Part shown: piece after piece, positions 1 through 9,255 of the stretch
How positions within the stretch are numbered: position 1 is the stretch's first letter
Layout: each line of letters starts with the position of its first letter
Assembly: GCF_050937815.1 (NCBI RefSeq)
Contig: NZ_JACDIJ010000007.1
Span: forward strand, 1-64,000
DNA length: 64,000 nt
DNA from: Treponema_C sp050937815
Lineage (GTDB): Bacteria; Spirochaetota; Spirochaetia; Treponematales; Treponemataceae
Direction of reading: 5' to 3'
The notes under the pieces: model-generated
What the model was told of the DNA's origin: nothing
Database searches by the model: none
The model's input: only the letters and a program-made list of their open reading frames with translations
Program-made: the position numbers and the translations under genes

Positions 1-107
1 GGGGGGGGGGGGTGGGGGGGGGGGGGGGGGGGGGTGGGGGGGGGGGGGGGGGGGGGGGTGGGGGGGGGGGGGGGGGGGGGGGGGGGGGTGGGGGGGGGGG
101 GGGGGGG
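1..107. repeat. Near-homopolymeric G tract at window edge
   Basis: The first 107 bases are all G apart from single T residues at 13, 35, 59 and 89, giving G runs of 12, 21, 23, 29 and 18. It directly abuts and cuts the 3' end of the GGDEF-EAL gene. The length, the irregular T interruptions and the position at the end of the sequence fit an assembly or sequencing artefact at a contig end better than a real repeat. It has no coding or regulatory meaning I can support. Confidence 0.85.
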
Positions 108-3100
108 TATAATTCGATTTCAAAACGGCTTCCGCATCCTCCGGCGGCAAGGGGCGGTAATAATAAAAACCTTGCGCAAGATTACATCCGTTTTGTCGTA
201 AAAAATCGGCTTGTTCTTTTCGTTCAACACCTTCGGCAAGGATATTTACCTGCAAATTATTTGCAAGTATAACCATACTTTTTATAATGGCTTCATCCAT
301 TTCATCTTTACCTATACCGGTAACAAAAACGTCGCTCAGTTTTATTTTATCGATGGGCGTATGCTTTAGCCGGGTTAAACAGGAATACTCGGTAGCAAAA
401 TCGTCTATAGATATTCTGACTCCCAGTTTTTTTAAATTAGTCATAATTCTTTCGACACCGACGTTTTGGGCTAAATAAATTCCTTCCGTAATTTCCAGTT
501 CCAAAGAAAAAGGATCCAAGTTATATTGTTCCAATAAACCTTTAACAATGGTACCCAATTTCGGATTTTCAAATTGCCGCGGAGAAATATTTACCGCCAT
601 CGATATACCTTTAATACCGTTTTTTTGCCATACCGATAATTGTTCGCACGCTTTTTGCAAAACCCAATTTCCTATCGACTCAATCAATCCGGTTTGTTCG
701 CTTATCGGAACAAAAACTGAGGGAGGAACTATACCGAAATCTTTATTTTCCCAATGTAACAGGGCTTCCATACCGAATATGGTCCCCGTACGCAAATCCA
801 CTTGCGGCTGATAATATAAAATCAATTCATTTTTTTCAATCGCAGTATACAATTGTTGATGTAAAGACGTCTTTTGAGCAATACTTTTCCGCAATGCCGA
901 AGTACAAAAGGTATAACAATTTTTACCCTTCGATTTTGACACATACATTGCACTGTCGGCGTATTTTATTAAAGTATTTACCGTTTTCCCGTCTTTCGGA
1001 AAGATGGAAATGCCCGCACTGAAAGTGACGTATAAAACATCGTCATGTATTTGCATAGGGGCGCTCAGATTTTTCATCATTTGTTTTACGACGGTTTCAA
1101 TTTCTTCAGCTTTTTTTACCGAGGGAACAAAAATTAAAAACTCATCCCCGCCGAAACGGCACACAACGGCGGAAGACGGCAATGCTTTTTTTAAACGTTG
1201 ACTCGTTTGCAGCAATACCTTATCTCCGTATTCATGTCCCTTGGAATCGTTAATGTTTTTAAAAGAATCCAAATCGATAAAGATAACGGCAAAATTATCG
1301 TTGCCGCCCTTTATTTCCCGATTAACAAAACGATTAAAATAGATACGGTTGGGTAAGCCGGTTAACGCATCATGATATGCCATGTGTTCTATGTGTTTTT
1401 CATTTTCAATTTTTAAAACGGCAGTGGAAAACAGGTTGGCAAAGATTCTGAATATTTGGGTTTCATCTTCAGACCATCTTCTTTTTTGTTGGAAAGTATG
1501 AAGCCCTAAAAAGCCCACTGCCGTTTCATTATCGATAAGAGGAAAACAAAGCGTAGATAAAATTCCTCTTTTTATAAAAAAATCTTTTTCCCGGCCGCTT
1601 AAAAAAACTTGAGAATATATATCCGAAAATATAATCCTTTTTTTCGCTTTAAGCTGTGCAACACAAAAGGGTGCCGCATCGGGGAAAAATTTATTTACAT
1701 CATTGTTTCTGATATTTATATCCGGATTATCCCATGCGTTTATAAACATCGGCTTTCTGTCTTTTGTCGAAAAACGGTACAAAAAAACTCTATCGACGGT
1801 AAAAAAAGTGCCGAGTATTTTCAATGCCGAAAATATATGTCCGTCAATATTGGATAAACTGCTTCTTAATAGAACATGGGAAATCTCGGAAATAATGCGC
1901 TGAATATCATTTCGTTTTTGGATTTCGGCAAAACGCAAAATGTACAATTTTTGTATATATGCGGCGATATATGCCGCTATTAAAAGCAAAATAATACGGT
2001 ATATGTGGTCTTCTTTTGTAATAACGACTGTAAGATTCGATGATATGCCGACAAAGATTGCATAACAAAGAATTGTCGTAATTGAAATAATGCGTAAAAA
2101 TAAAATTTGCTTAAATAAAATACTGACAAACAGTAAAATAATGGGGAAGGTCCAAACGGTGACGGCGGCACTTGTATGATAGGTGAACAAAATTACCGGA
2201 ATAGACACTGCAAACAGCAGCATAGATCCTATGTCGGCCGTTTTTTTGGAGATTTTCATTTTTTGCAAAATAAGAGCGGAAAATCCGCTGAAAAAAGCAT
2301 AACTGCCGGCAAAGATTCCTTCTTCAAAATGAATTTGTACAACAATATATGACATACCTATTTGCAGCAAGCCGAAAACCATATATAAATAGGAAATCGT
2401 TCTGAAAATATGTTTTCGTTCAAAATATCTTCCCATATAAACATGGGTGTTATCCGGAGCATAGCCATTTAAATCTATGGAATGATATTTTCTAAGCGTA
2501 TATAAAATGCCGAACAAAGGCAGGGCGCCGGATACAAGACCGATACCGTAAAGATTAACCCGTTGCCGAAACGCTAAAAAGAGATCCATTCCGAGATTCA
2601 ATACGAAAATAATTGCAAAAACATACAAAAGCACGGTATTTTCGAATCGTTCTTCTACTTTACGCGCTTTTCTAAAAGATACAAAAAGCGAACCTAAAAT
2701 AAATACAAAGTAAAATATATAGCATAAACTGAAACAGATTTTTATCCATCCCATTCTTATAACAGGTATATAAAAATTCCGTATAAGCCGAACGTCGTAA
2801 ACGGCGTTCACGGAAGAAGAATGCAAACTGCAAAAAAAGATTAAACAAAGAGCCGGTAAAGCAAATACTATATACATACAGGATTTACCGATACATATTT
2901 TTCTATTCAGTTCCAATGTATAATATAAATAAAGTAAGTGTATGGCGCCGAAGCAAAGTATCGAAAGCCTATACCAAAATAAAGCTTGCTTTGCGGAAGA
3001 TGCGGTAACTAAAAGCGCAAAACTGAAACACCATATGGACAATACCATACAAATAATAAAAAACAACATTTTTAAATATGAATGTAAGTGTAAAAAAGAA

Positions 3101-3174
3101 GCATATAGTCCTATGATAATATATATCGTAAACAATATATAAAAAGAGGAAGAGAGTAATTCTCTGAATTCCAT
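108..3174 (-). CDS. Membrane GAF-GGDEF-EAL cyclic-di-GMP protein, 3' end missing
   Basis: About 1022 codons are visible from ATG at 3174 until the frame runs into the G tract, so the last residues and stop are missing. Residues 1 to about 235 hold roughly seven hydrophobic segments, a second hydrophobic block covers about 265-405, a GAF-like domain about 425-575, GGDEF about 585-750, and EAL from about 770. The cyclase motif GGDEF is intact (near residue 676), but the upstream inhibitory RxxD site reads PSSA. EAL-domain landmarks are present: MEALLHW, NISPRQF, EITEG, DDFATEYS (usually DDFGTGYS), AEGVE and CNLAQGF. Both synthesis and hydrolysis of c-di-GMP look possible; which dominates cannot be read from sequence. 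It is divergent from the exoribonuclease gene. The call of domains is firm; the signal sensed is unknown. Confidence 0.9.
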
Positions 3175-3386
3175 AAAGCACATCCTTTTTTTTGTTCCGA
3201 ATTCCAATAGGGAAGAACCCAGTCCAATATGCCGTCATTAGGTTTATTCACTCTATAATAAATCAATTCTTTCGTCTATTATTATATACGATAATATTAA
3301 AAAAATAAAATTGATTTTATCTTTAATTACAAAACAAAACAGGTAAATGTCTTGTCCATAAGGATAATATACATTAAAATCTCCAT

Positions 3387-5354
3387 ATGTTTAAAATCGG
3401 AAACCTTGTCTTATATAAAAATCAAGCCGCCATCGTAAAAGAATGCGGCGAAAAATATACTATTGTATATGCGCTCGGCAGTCAAAAAGTACGCGAAAAA
3501 GACATATGCTTTCTCCATCAAGGACCGCTTTCTTCCCTGAATGAATTGGAGTCTGCAGATGCGGGCGAAAACACCGAATTGAATGTGAAATTCGATGAAG
3601 TATGGGAATTGTTACAGGATGAAGCAGAACCCTCTTATACGCTTTCGGCCCTTGCCGAATTGGCGCTCGGAGATTTTGACGTAAAGCGAGCCGCCCTTAT
3701 ATATGCGGCGCTTACAAAACATCCCAAATTTGCCGCCCTTCCCCTTCAAGCGCCCGAACAGCCGCGCTTTGCCCTGCGCAGTGCCGAAGAAGCGCAACGG
3801 GAAATTGAAAAGCAATCGGAAAAACAGCGCGAAAAAGAAGAACGCGCGGCATTTATAGAACGGCTGCGCCGCAAAAAACTTCTTTTACCGCAAGACGGCA
3901 TTTTTATGGGCGAAGTTGAAGCACTCGCCCTCGGAAAAACGGATAAATCGAAGGTTATGCAGGAGGCGGGCTTTTCGGTAAGCGAAGAAAAGGCCCATAA
4001 ACTGCTTTTGGACTGCGGATTATGGACAATATACCGTAACCCCCACCCCTCGCGCCGCGGTCTTTCGATGCAGTCGGCGCATGAACGCTTGCCGCCCTTT
4101 CCCGAAGATGAAACGGGCCGCATAAGTGTCGAACACACAGCCTATGCTATCGATAACAGCTGGAGTTGCGACCCCGACGACGCAATCGCCTTTGACGGTA
4201 CCTATGTATGGGTGCATATTGCCGACCCGGCCGCAGCCGTTATGAGCGATTCGCCTATAGACCGCGCCGCTCGAAACCGCGGGGCCACCCTTTATACACC
4301 CGAAGGCGCTTCCCGCATGCTTGCAGAAGAATCTTTAGCCGACTATGCCCTCGGTTTAGCAGAAGAAAAAGACCCTTCCGCATTTTCGCGCGCCCTTTCG
4401 TTCCGCATAAAACTTAACGATACCGGCGCGGTTGAACAAGCCGATGTTTTAAAAACACGGGTTAAAGTCGAGCGGCTTACCTACGAAGAGGCGGACGCAC
4501 AAAAATCATCTCCCGAATTGGCGCCGCTTTTTGCAATCGCACAAAAAAACATCGAACGCAGAAAACAAGCCGGGGCGGTTTTTATCGATTTACCCGAAAT
4601 CCATATTTCGCTTGCGGTTTCGCCTACGGAAGGCGGCGCTCAAGACGCGGCTATTCCGCAGGAAAAGGCGCAGGAACAAGACGAATCCGATTCAAAGCCT
4701 GTTGTCCAAATAAAAGCGGCCGTACACTGTGAATCGGCTTCCCTTGTACGCGAGTTTATGCTTTTGGCAGGAGAAGCGGCCGCCCGCTTTGCTTTTAAAA
4801 ACCGCATTCCTTTTCCCTACGTCTGTCAGGAAAAACCCGAAATTCCGCGCGATATCCCCGAAGGGCTTGCAGGCCAATACCGCCTGCGCCGCTGTATGAA
4901 AAGCCGATCGGTAAGCATAAGCCCGGCACCGCATGCCGGTTTGGGACTCGGTATGTACAGTCAGGTTACAAGCCCCCTTCGCCGTTACAGCGACCTTATC
5001 GCCCATCAGCAGCTGCACGCTTTTTTGGACGGCCGCCCCCTTTTGGATAAGGATACCATGCTCGAACGCATAAGCGCAGGAGATGCCGCAGCGGGAGCCG
5101 CCGTAAAAGCCGAGCGTAAAAGCAATTTGCATTGGACACTGGTATACCTTTTGCAAAATCCCGATTGGCAGGGAGAAGCCGTCATCGCCGAAATAAAGGG
5201 AAATCAGGCGGTTATCCTCATTCCCTCTTTGGCACGCGAAGCCCTTATCACCCTGCCGGCCGGCAAAGGCTTAAACGATACCCTGACGGTAAAGGCTGGC
5301 GATATCAACATTCCCGAATTGACGGAAACCTATATACCGGTTAAAGAAGCGTAA
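3387..5354 (+). CDS. RNase II/R-family 3'-5' exoribonuclease
   Basis: This 655-residue protein has the RNB catalytic domain at about residues 250-585. The acidic metal-binding cluster appears as SWSCDPDDAIAFD near residue 258, followed by VWVHIADPAA, both typical of RNase II and RNase R, which degrade RNA processively from the 3' end. The C-terminal RNB segment is seen in TSPLRRYSDLIAHQQL. The N-terminal 200 residues do not show clear cold-shock repeats, so it belongs to the shorter, atypical RNB branch found in spirochaetes and cyanobacteria rather than classic RNase R. It stands alone and ends in a hairpin terminator. There is no strong ribosome site before the ATG; the start is supported by the conserved-looking opening MFKIGNLVLYKN. 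Confidence 0.9.
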   Translation: MFKIGNLVLYKNQAAIVKECGEKYTIVYALGSQKVREKDICFLHQGPLSSLNELESADAGENTELNVKFDEVWELLQDEAEPSYTLSALAELALGDFDVKRAALIYAALTKHPKFAALPLQAPEQPRFALRSAEEAQREIEKQSEKQREKEERAAFIERLRRKKLLLPQDGIFMGEVEALALGKTDKSKVMQEAGFSVSEEKAHKLLLDCGLWTIYRNPHPSRRGLSMQSAHERLPPFPEDETGRISVEHTAYAIDNSWSCDPDDAIAFDGTYVWVHIADPAAAVMSDSPIDRAARNRGATLYTPEGASRMLAEESLADYALGLAEEKDPSAFSRALSFRIKLNDTGAVEQADVLKTRVKVERLTYEEADAQKSSPELAPLFAIAQKNIERRKQAGAVFIDLPEIHISLAVSPTEGGAQDAAIPQEKAQEQDESDSKPVVQIKAAVHCESASLVREFMLLAGEAAARFAFKNRIPFPYVCQEKPEIPRDIPEGLAGQYRLRRCMKSRSVSISPAPHAGLGLGMYSQVTSPLRRYSDLIAHQQLHAFLDGRPLLDKDTMLERISAGDAAAGAAVKAERKSNLHWTLVYLLQNPDWQGEAVIAEIKGNQAVILIPSLAREALITLPAGKGLNDTLTVKAGDINIPELTETYIPVKEA

Positions 5355-5380
5355 GCGGCGTATTTTTCAGCCGCTTTTTT
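5353..5380 (+). terminator. Intrinsic terminator after the exoribonuclease gene
   Basis: AAGCGGC and GCCGCTT form a perfect 7-bp stem with a 10-base loop, followed by a T run. It begins at the stop codon of the exoribonuclease gene and overlaps the 3' end of the opposing small gene. Confidence 0.8.
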
Positions 5381-5747
5381 CGGCATAAGCTTCGCATAAA
5401 ATCGCACCGTGAGCGCCGCACGATTCAATCAGCTCGACTATAATAAGGGATTTTGACTCGATTTTTTTTATTACGGCTTTTGCCCATTCATTTTGCAATT
5501 CGTGTGCTTCAATGTCATATAGAAAACATAATGAGTTACACAATTCCGTATGTGTGCTCAAGTCATTAAGGATGCTAATGTCCAATAAAATATTTCCCAT
5601 TTGGAAATTATCGATTTTCATACGAATTGCATTAGTAAAAATTAATGTCTTTTTCGCCGAACCTTCCAAAATCAGCCGAATATTTTTTTCACCTTCAATC
5701 AATATGCCCGTTATGTTGGCATCATGGATATTCATTAAGTTTTTCAT
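5367..5747 (-). CDS. Hypothetical protein, 126 aa
   Basis: I do not recognise this family. The frame is open for 126 codons from ATG at 5747, with AGAAGA a few bases upstream as a weak ribosome site. The product is soluble, with alternating beta-rich text in the first half (IRLILEGSAKKTLIF) and a helical segment near LQNEWAKAVIKKI, and has no signal peptide or membrane segment. It converges on the exoribonuclease gene and shares its terminator. It may belong to a small family of immunity- or adaptor-like proteins, but nothing in the sequence proves this. Confidence 0.6.
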   Translation of the reverse strand: MKNLMNIHDANITGILIEGEKNIRLILEGSAKKTLIFTNAIRMKIDNFQMGNILLDISILNDLSTHTELCNSLCFLYDIEAHELQNEWAKAVIKKIESKSLIIVELIESCGAHGAILCEAYAEKSG

Positions 5748-5903
5748 ATATCTTCTCCGAATATTTTGAAGTCAGTATATCACATAATCCGTAAAAGCGG
5801 CAAAAAAATGATTGATAAAAAGTATTACATATTGTATAACAGAGCGGTAACAAAACGCGGATTATATCTGCACGAACGGCTACTAAGGCGGAAAGGAGAC
5901 TTT

Positions 5904-6020
5904 ATGGCAATAGTTTCATCGGTTTTATACGGTAATGAAAAACCTACAAAAGAGCAAATTAAAGTTCGGATTTACCCTCTAAATACCTTTACAAGGCCTG
6001 CAATCAACGAAATACAATAA
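5904..6020 (+). pseudogene. Short ORF, possible remnant of an antitoxin-like gene
   Basis: A strong ribosome site (AAAGGAGA) sits 6 bases before an ATG that opens with MAIVSSVLYGNEKPTKEQIK and stops after 38 codons. The opening resembles the N-terminus of small antitoxin-like proteins that start MAIV and carry a PxxTxEQ stretch, normally about 70-90 residues long. Here the text after residue 20 loses that character and the end overlaps the opposing gene. I infer a truncated copy whose 3' part was lost. No toxin partner is visible nearby. The family link is from memory and weak. Confidence 0.3.
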
Positions 6021-6166
6021 GCGATTATGGCAATATAAATCGCTGCGGCAATCTTTTTTTCTTTGATTCGCTTATATGCATTTTCGTCTTTAACTATTAT
6101 AAACAGCATAAAAACCAATACCATCGGTATAATATGCGGTTCAAAATAATCCCATATCATTTTCAT
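5972..6166 (-). CDS. Small two-segment membrane protein, 64 aa
   Basis: From ATG at 6166 the product has two hydrophobic stretches, IIPMVLVFMLFIIV and AAAIYIAIIAYCISLIAGLV, joined by a lysine-rich loop (YKRIKEKK). An AAGAAGGG purine site lies just upstream of this ATG, which favours it over the upstream ATG at 6214. Its function is unknown. It overlaps the 3' end of the putative antitoxin remnant on the other strand. Size and shape fit many small inner-membrane proteins; a real gene is likely but not certain. Confidence 0.5.
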   Translation of the reverse strand: MKMIWDYFEPHIIPMVLVFMLFIIVKDENAYKRIKEKKIAAAIYIAIIAYCISLIAGLVKVFRG

Positions 6167-6194
6167 ATATTTTTCCCTTCTTAAAATATAAAAA

Positions 6195-6255
6195 ACCCTT
6201 TTAAGAAATCGCATAAAATCGTATAAAAATACTATAAAACGACTCTTAAAAGGGT
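6195..6255. repeat. 12-bp perfect inverted repeat flanking a 37-bp AT-rich core
   Basis: ACCCTTTTAAGA at 6195-6206 is the exact reverse complement of TCTTAAAAGGGT at 6244-6255. The core between them is AT-rich and codes for nothing obvious. It lies immediately upstream of the small membrane gene start and next to the terminator hairpin of the ABC ATPase gene. Confidence 0.7.
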
Positions 6256-6260
6256 GTGGG

Positions 6261-6296
6261 GGCTGCCTGAAAAGCGAATGAGGCTTTCGAGCAGCC
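6261..6296 (-). terminator. Hairpin after the ABC ATPase gene
   Basis: GGCTGC and GCAGCC at the ends, with an inner GAAAGC/GCTTTC pairing, make an interrupted stem about 14 bp long around a 7-base loop. It lies about 20 bases beyond the stop codon. The T tract that should follow is weak, so it may act with the neighbouring inverted repeat. Confidence 0.5.
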
Positions 6297-6317
6297 TATC
6301 TAAGAATTGATAAAAAC

Positions 6318-7430
6318 TTACTGTGCTTTTACATCATCGCAAATGCTCAGTTCGCTTTCCTTATCGAAGAACTTTGCCTTTGCCATATCCGGAACAAAGT
6401 TTGCCGTATCGCCGATTTGGAACGTAACGTCGGGAGCGGTGCGGACAACCATGGATTGGGTTTTTGTATTAAGGAACAAGTGCGTTTCGGCTCCGAGCGG
6501 TTCAATGACCGACACCTTAAGCTGCATATTGTTTTGCGGTGCGGGAGCGGCACTGTATGTCATATCCTCCGGGCGGATACCGAAGTACACTTCTTTACCG
6601 ACATAATTTTTAAGAATTTTAGCTTGACTGTCGGTAACCGTCAATTCAAAGGTTCCTTCATCGGCAACGATTTTGCCGCCCTTTTCGCCGATTTTTACGG
6701 TTAAAAAGTTCATAGGCGGAGAACCGATAAAGCCCGCAACGAATTTATTGATGGGATGGTTGTACAAGTACAACGGAGAACCGATTTGATGTACTTTACC
6801 GTCTTTCATAACAACGATTTTATCGGACATCGTCATAGCTTCGATTTGGTCGTGGGTAACGTAAATCATCGTTGCATTTAAGCGGTGGTGCAAATCCGAA
6901 ATTTCGGCGCGCATTTGAACGCGCAGCTTTGCATCCAAGTTCGACAAGGGTTCGTCGAAAAGGAATACCTTGGGATTGCGCACAATAGCGCGGCCTACGG
7001 CGACACGCTGGCGCTGACCGCCCGAAAGAGCTTTGGGCTTGCGGTCAAGCAATTTTTCTATATCCAAAATACGGGCCGCTTCATGGACGCGGCGGTCGAT
7101 TTCAGCCTTATCCGTTTTGCGGATTTTAAGACCGAATGCCATATTGTCGTATACCGACATGTGGGGATACAGTGCGTAGTTTTGAAAAACCATCGCAATG
7201 TTTCTGTCTTTAGGCGGAACATCGTTCATCAATTCACCGTCGATGTACAATTCACCTTCGGTAATGTCTTCCAAGCCCGCAATCATACGAAGCGTTGTGG
7301 ATTTTCCGCAGCCCGAAGGGCCTACGAAAACAACGAATTCTTTGTCTTCTACGACGATATTCGCATTGTCTACCGCGCGCACATTACCGTCGTACACTTT
7401 TCCGATACCTTTGAGTTCAACTTTTGCCAT
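6318..7430 (-). CDS. ugpC: Carbohydrate ABC transporter ATP-binding protein, UgpC/MalK/MsmX type
   Basis: The 370-residue product is a CUT1-type ATPase that powers sugar or glycerol-phosphate importers. Walker A is GPSGCGKST, the signature is LSGGQRQRVAVGRA, Walker B is VFLFDEPLSNLDAKLR, and the switch region is YVTHDQIEA. The C-terminal TOBE-like regulatory domain includes YFGIRPEDM. No permease or binding-protein gene adjoins it, so it probably serves several importers, as MsmX does. ATG at 7430 is chosen because AGGAGG lies 8 bases upstream; the in-frame TTG at 7436 would be too close to it. A near-consensus promoter lies just ahead. Confidence 0.93.
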   Translation of the reverse strand: MAKVELKGIGKVYDGNVRAVDNANIVVEDKEFVVFVGPSGCGKSTTLRMIAGLEDITEGELYIDGELMNDVPPKDRNIAMVFQNYALYPHMSVYDNMAFGLKIRKTDKAEIDRRVHEAARILDIEKLLDRKPKALSGGQRQRVAVGRAIVRNPKVFLFDEPLSNLDAKLRVQMRAEISDLHHRLNATMIYVTHDQIEAMTMSDKIVVMKDGKVHQIGSPLYLYNHPINKFVAGFIGSPPMNFLTVKIGEKGGKIVADEGTFELTVTDSQAKILKNYVGKEVYFGIRPEDMTYSAAPAPQNNMQLKVSVIEPLGAETHLFLNTKTQSMVVRTAPDVTFQIGDTANFVPDMAKAKFFDKESELSICDDVKAQ

Positions 7431-7465
7431 GCTCAAAGCCTCCTAGAAATTATTTTATGTATTCG

Positions 7466-7494
7466 ATTATATACGATAAAAAATAGGCTGTCAA
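7466..7494 (-). promoter_or_regulatory. Sigma-70-type promoter of the ABC ATPase gene
   Basis: On the minus strand TTGACA (7489-7494) and TATAAT (7466-7471) are separated by exactly 17 bases. Both boxes match the consensus perfectly. The -10 box is followed by CGAATA, resembling one arm of the inverted repeat ahead of icd. Confidence 0.85.
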
Positions 7495-7508
7495 ATTGTT
7501 TTCTCTTA

Positions 7509-8081
7509 TCAGTTGAATTTGAATATAAAATCGCATTTGGAACCGGCGGTTCCCAGGGTTTCGGTTCTGAACAATTGCAGCTTTTTCATATTACCGAATA
7601 CCGTCCAATCCGCGGAGCAAAACACGCCGCACACTTCGGAGCAGCCGAAAAAATCACAGGTGTCTTTCCACAAGCATTTTGTTATATTCACTTTTAATTC
7701 GCTGTCGGTATCCGTAAGAAAATCGCTTATCCAAATCTCGGTTCCCGACATTGCCTTTCTAAAAAATGTTCTGAATGTTTTTGAAAAGTTCGGAAATAAT
7801 GAAAAAAAGCGCAGCACAGCGTTCATCTTTTTTGCGCGCCGGGTTATCCATTGGCGCGCAAAGTCTTGGGCTTTATCCGAAGAAAAACCGAGCTGCAAAA
7901 ACGTTTTATACAAAGCCAAAATGGGAACGATATTTACGAATTGCCGCCGCCGCTGAGCTTTGGTCCACTGCCCGGTTTGCGTTTGCGCAATCATAGCTTT
8001 AAAAACGGATGCGTAGGTTTTATCGATAAGAGCAAGCCGTTGTGCATCCATTTTATCCTTATAAAACACACTCAGTTTCAT
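7509..8081 (-). CDS. L-2-amino-thiazoline-4-carboxylic acid hydrolase-like protein
   Basis: The 190-residue product ends with a cysteine-rich signature, CSEVCGVFCSADW and then TLGTAGSKCDFIFKF, which I associate with the ATC-hydrolase-like family. The named activity is a step in thiazoline-to-cysteine conversion, but most members have no proven substrate. GGGAGG sits 5 bases before the ATG at 8081. It is the last gene of the leftward amino-acid block, 56 bases after leuB, so it may be co-transcribed with it. The family call is moderate and the reaction is unproven here. Confidence 0.65.
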   Translation of the reverse strand: MKLSVFYKDKMDAQRLALIDKTYASVFKAMIAQTQTGQWTKAQRRRQFVNIVPILALYKTFLQLGFSSDKAQDFARQWITRRAKKMNAVLRFFSLFPNFSKTFRTFFRKAMSGTEIWISDFLTDTDSELKVNITKCLWKDTCDFFGCSEVCGVFCSADWTVFGNMKKLQLFRTETLGTAGSKCDFIFKFN

Positions 8082-8137
8082 AACAACCTCCCATAAAAAA
8101 GCAAGAGGAACATACCGACTTTCGATGCAAGGCTATT

Positions 8138-9229
8138 TTATCGGATATTTTTCAACGCTTCAACAACACGCTTTCCCATAGCCTTTGTACCGACGAGTTT
8201 TCCGGCAGCTTTTAAAGAGGCGGCATCGCTTCCGGCTATATCGGCGGTGCGCCAGCCCTCATCGAGAACACGCTCTACTGCCTGTTCTATCGCGCAAGCT
8301 TCGGTTTCGGCGTTAAAGCTGTAGCGCATCATAAGGGCGCAGGATAAAATCGTCGCCAGGGGGTTTGCAAGGTCTTTTCCGGCTATATCGGGGGCGGAAC
8401 CGTGGATAGGCTCGTATAAGCCCGGTCCCGTACCGTCGCCGAGGGAAGCCGAGGCAAGCATGCCGATGGAGCCGGTTATCTGGCTTGCTTCGTCGGATAG
8501 AATATCGCCGAACATATTGCTTGTAACGATAACGTCGAATTGGCGGGGGTTACGCACAAGCTGCATAGCCGCATTGTCCACATATAAGTACGAAAGCTCT
8601 ACCGAAGGATAATCGGTTTTTATGCGCTCGGCAACTTCACGCCACAAGCGGCTCGATTCCAAAATATTCGCTTTATCCACCAGGCATAATCTTTTTTGCC
8701 GTTTTTCGGCGGCTTTAAAGCCGAGCCGTACAATGCGCTCTATTTCCGCAACGCTGTATTTTTCCGTATCCCATGCTTCGTTTCCGCTTCGGCCGCGCTC
8801 GCCGAAATAAATACCGCCGGTTAATTCGCGCACGATAAGGATATCCAAACCGCCTTCGGTAATTTCATCTTTTAAGGGGCAGGCGTTTTTTAACTGATTA
8901 AAGATAAGGGCGGGGCGCAAATTGGCAAAAACTTTCATACCGCTTCGTAAGCCGAGTAAGGCTTGTTCCGGCCGTATACCGGGAATGTTATCCCATTTGG
9001 GCCCGCCGACCGCGCCCAACAGCACCGCATCCGATGCAAGACAGGCGTCAAGCGAAGCTTGGGGAAGGGGTACGCCCTGTGCGTCTATAGCCGCCCCGCC
9101 GGCCAAAACGCTTGTGTATTCAAAGCGGTGATTGTATTTTTGAGCAAGCGCGTCCAATACCGAAACCGCCTGCTCTATTATATCGGGTCCGATTCCGTCG
9201 CCGGGAATAAGCGTAATTTTTTTATTCAT
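8138..9229 (-). CDS. leuB: 3-isopropylmalate dehydrogenase
   Basis: The 363-residue product has the usual length and motifs of the NAD-dependent beta-decarboxylating dehydrogenase: ITLIPGDGIGPDI at the start, LGAVGGPKWD, and NMFGDILSDEASQITGSIG near the C-terminus, with the catalytic lysine region in LVDKANIL. It oxidises 3-isopropylmalate to 2-ketoisocaproate in leucine synthesis, and family members also act on 3-methylmalate in the citramalate route to isoleucine. It follows cimA by 26 bases with GAGG before the ATG. leuC and leuD are not in the window. Confidence 0.95.
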   Translation of the reverse strand: MNKKITLIPGDGIGPDIIEQAVSVLDALAQKYNHRFEYTSVLAGGAAIDAQGVPLPQASLDACLASDAVLLGAVGGPKWDNIPGIRPEQALLGLRSGMKVFANLRPALIFNQLKNACPLKDEITEGGLDILIVRELTGGIYFGERGRSGNEAWDTEKYSVAEIERIVRLGFKAAEKRQKRLCLVDKANILESSRLWREVAERIKTDYPSVELSYLYVDNAAMQLVRNPRQFDVIVTSNMFGDILSDEASQITGSIGMLASASLGDGTGPGLYEPIHGSAPDIAGKDLANPLATILSCALMMRYSFNAETEACAIEQAVERVLDEGWRTADIAGSDAASLKAAGKLVGTKAMGKRVVEALKNIR

Positions 9230-9255
9230 TTTTCAAAACCTCACAGAATGTAAAT

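Noticed and set aside
1..107. Poly-G tract as a phase-variation switch
   Set aside because: Treponemes do use short G runs to vary expression, but a 107-base tract with scattered T residues at the very end of the sequence is better explained as an artefact.
6885..7697. 270-codon open frame opposite the ABC ATPase gene
   Set aside because: It runs antisense through conserved motifs of the ATPase and across its promoter, with no known-looking text.
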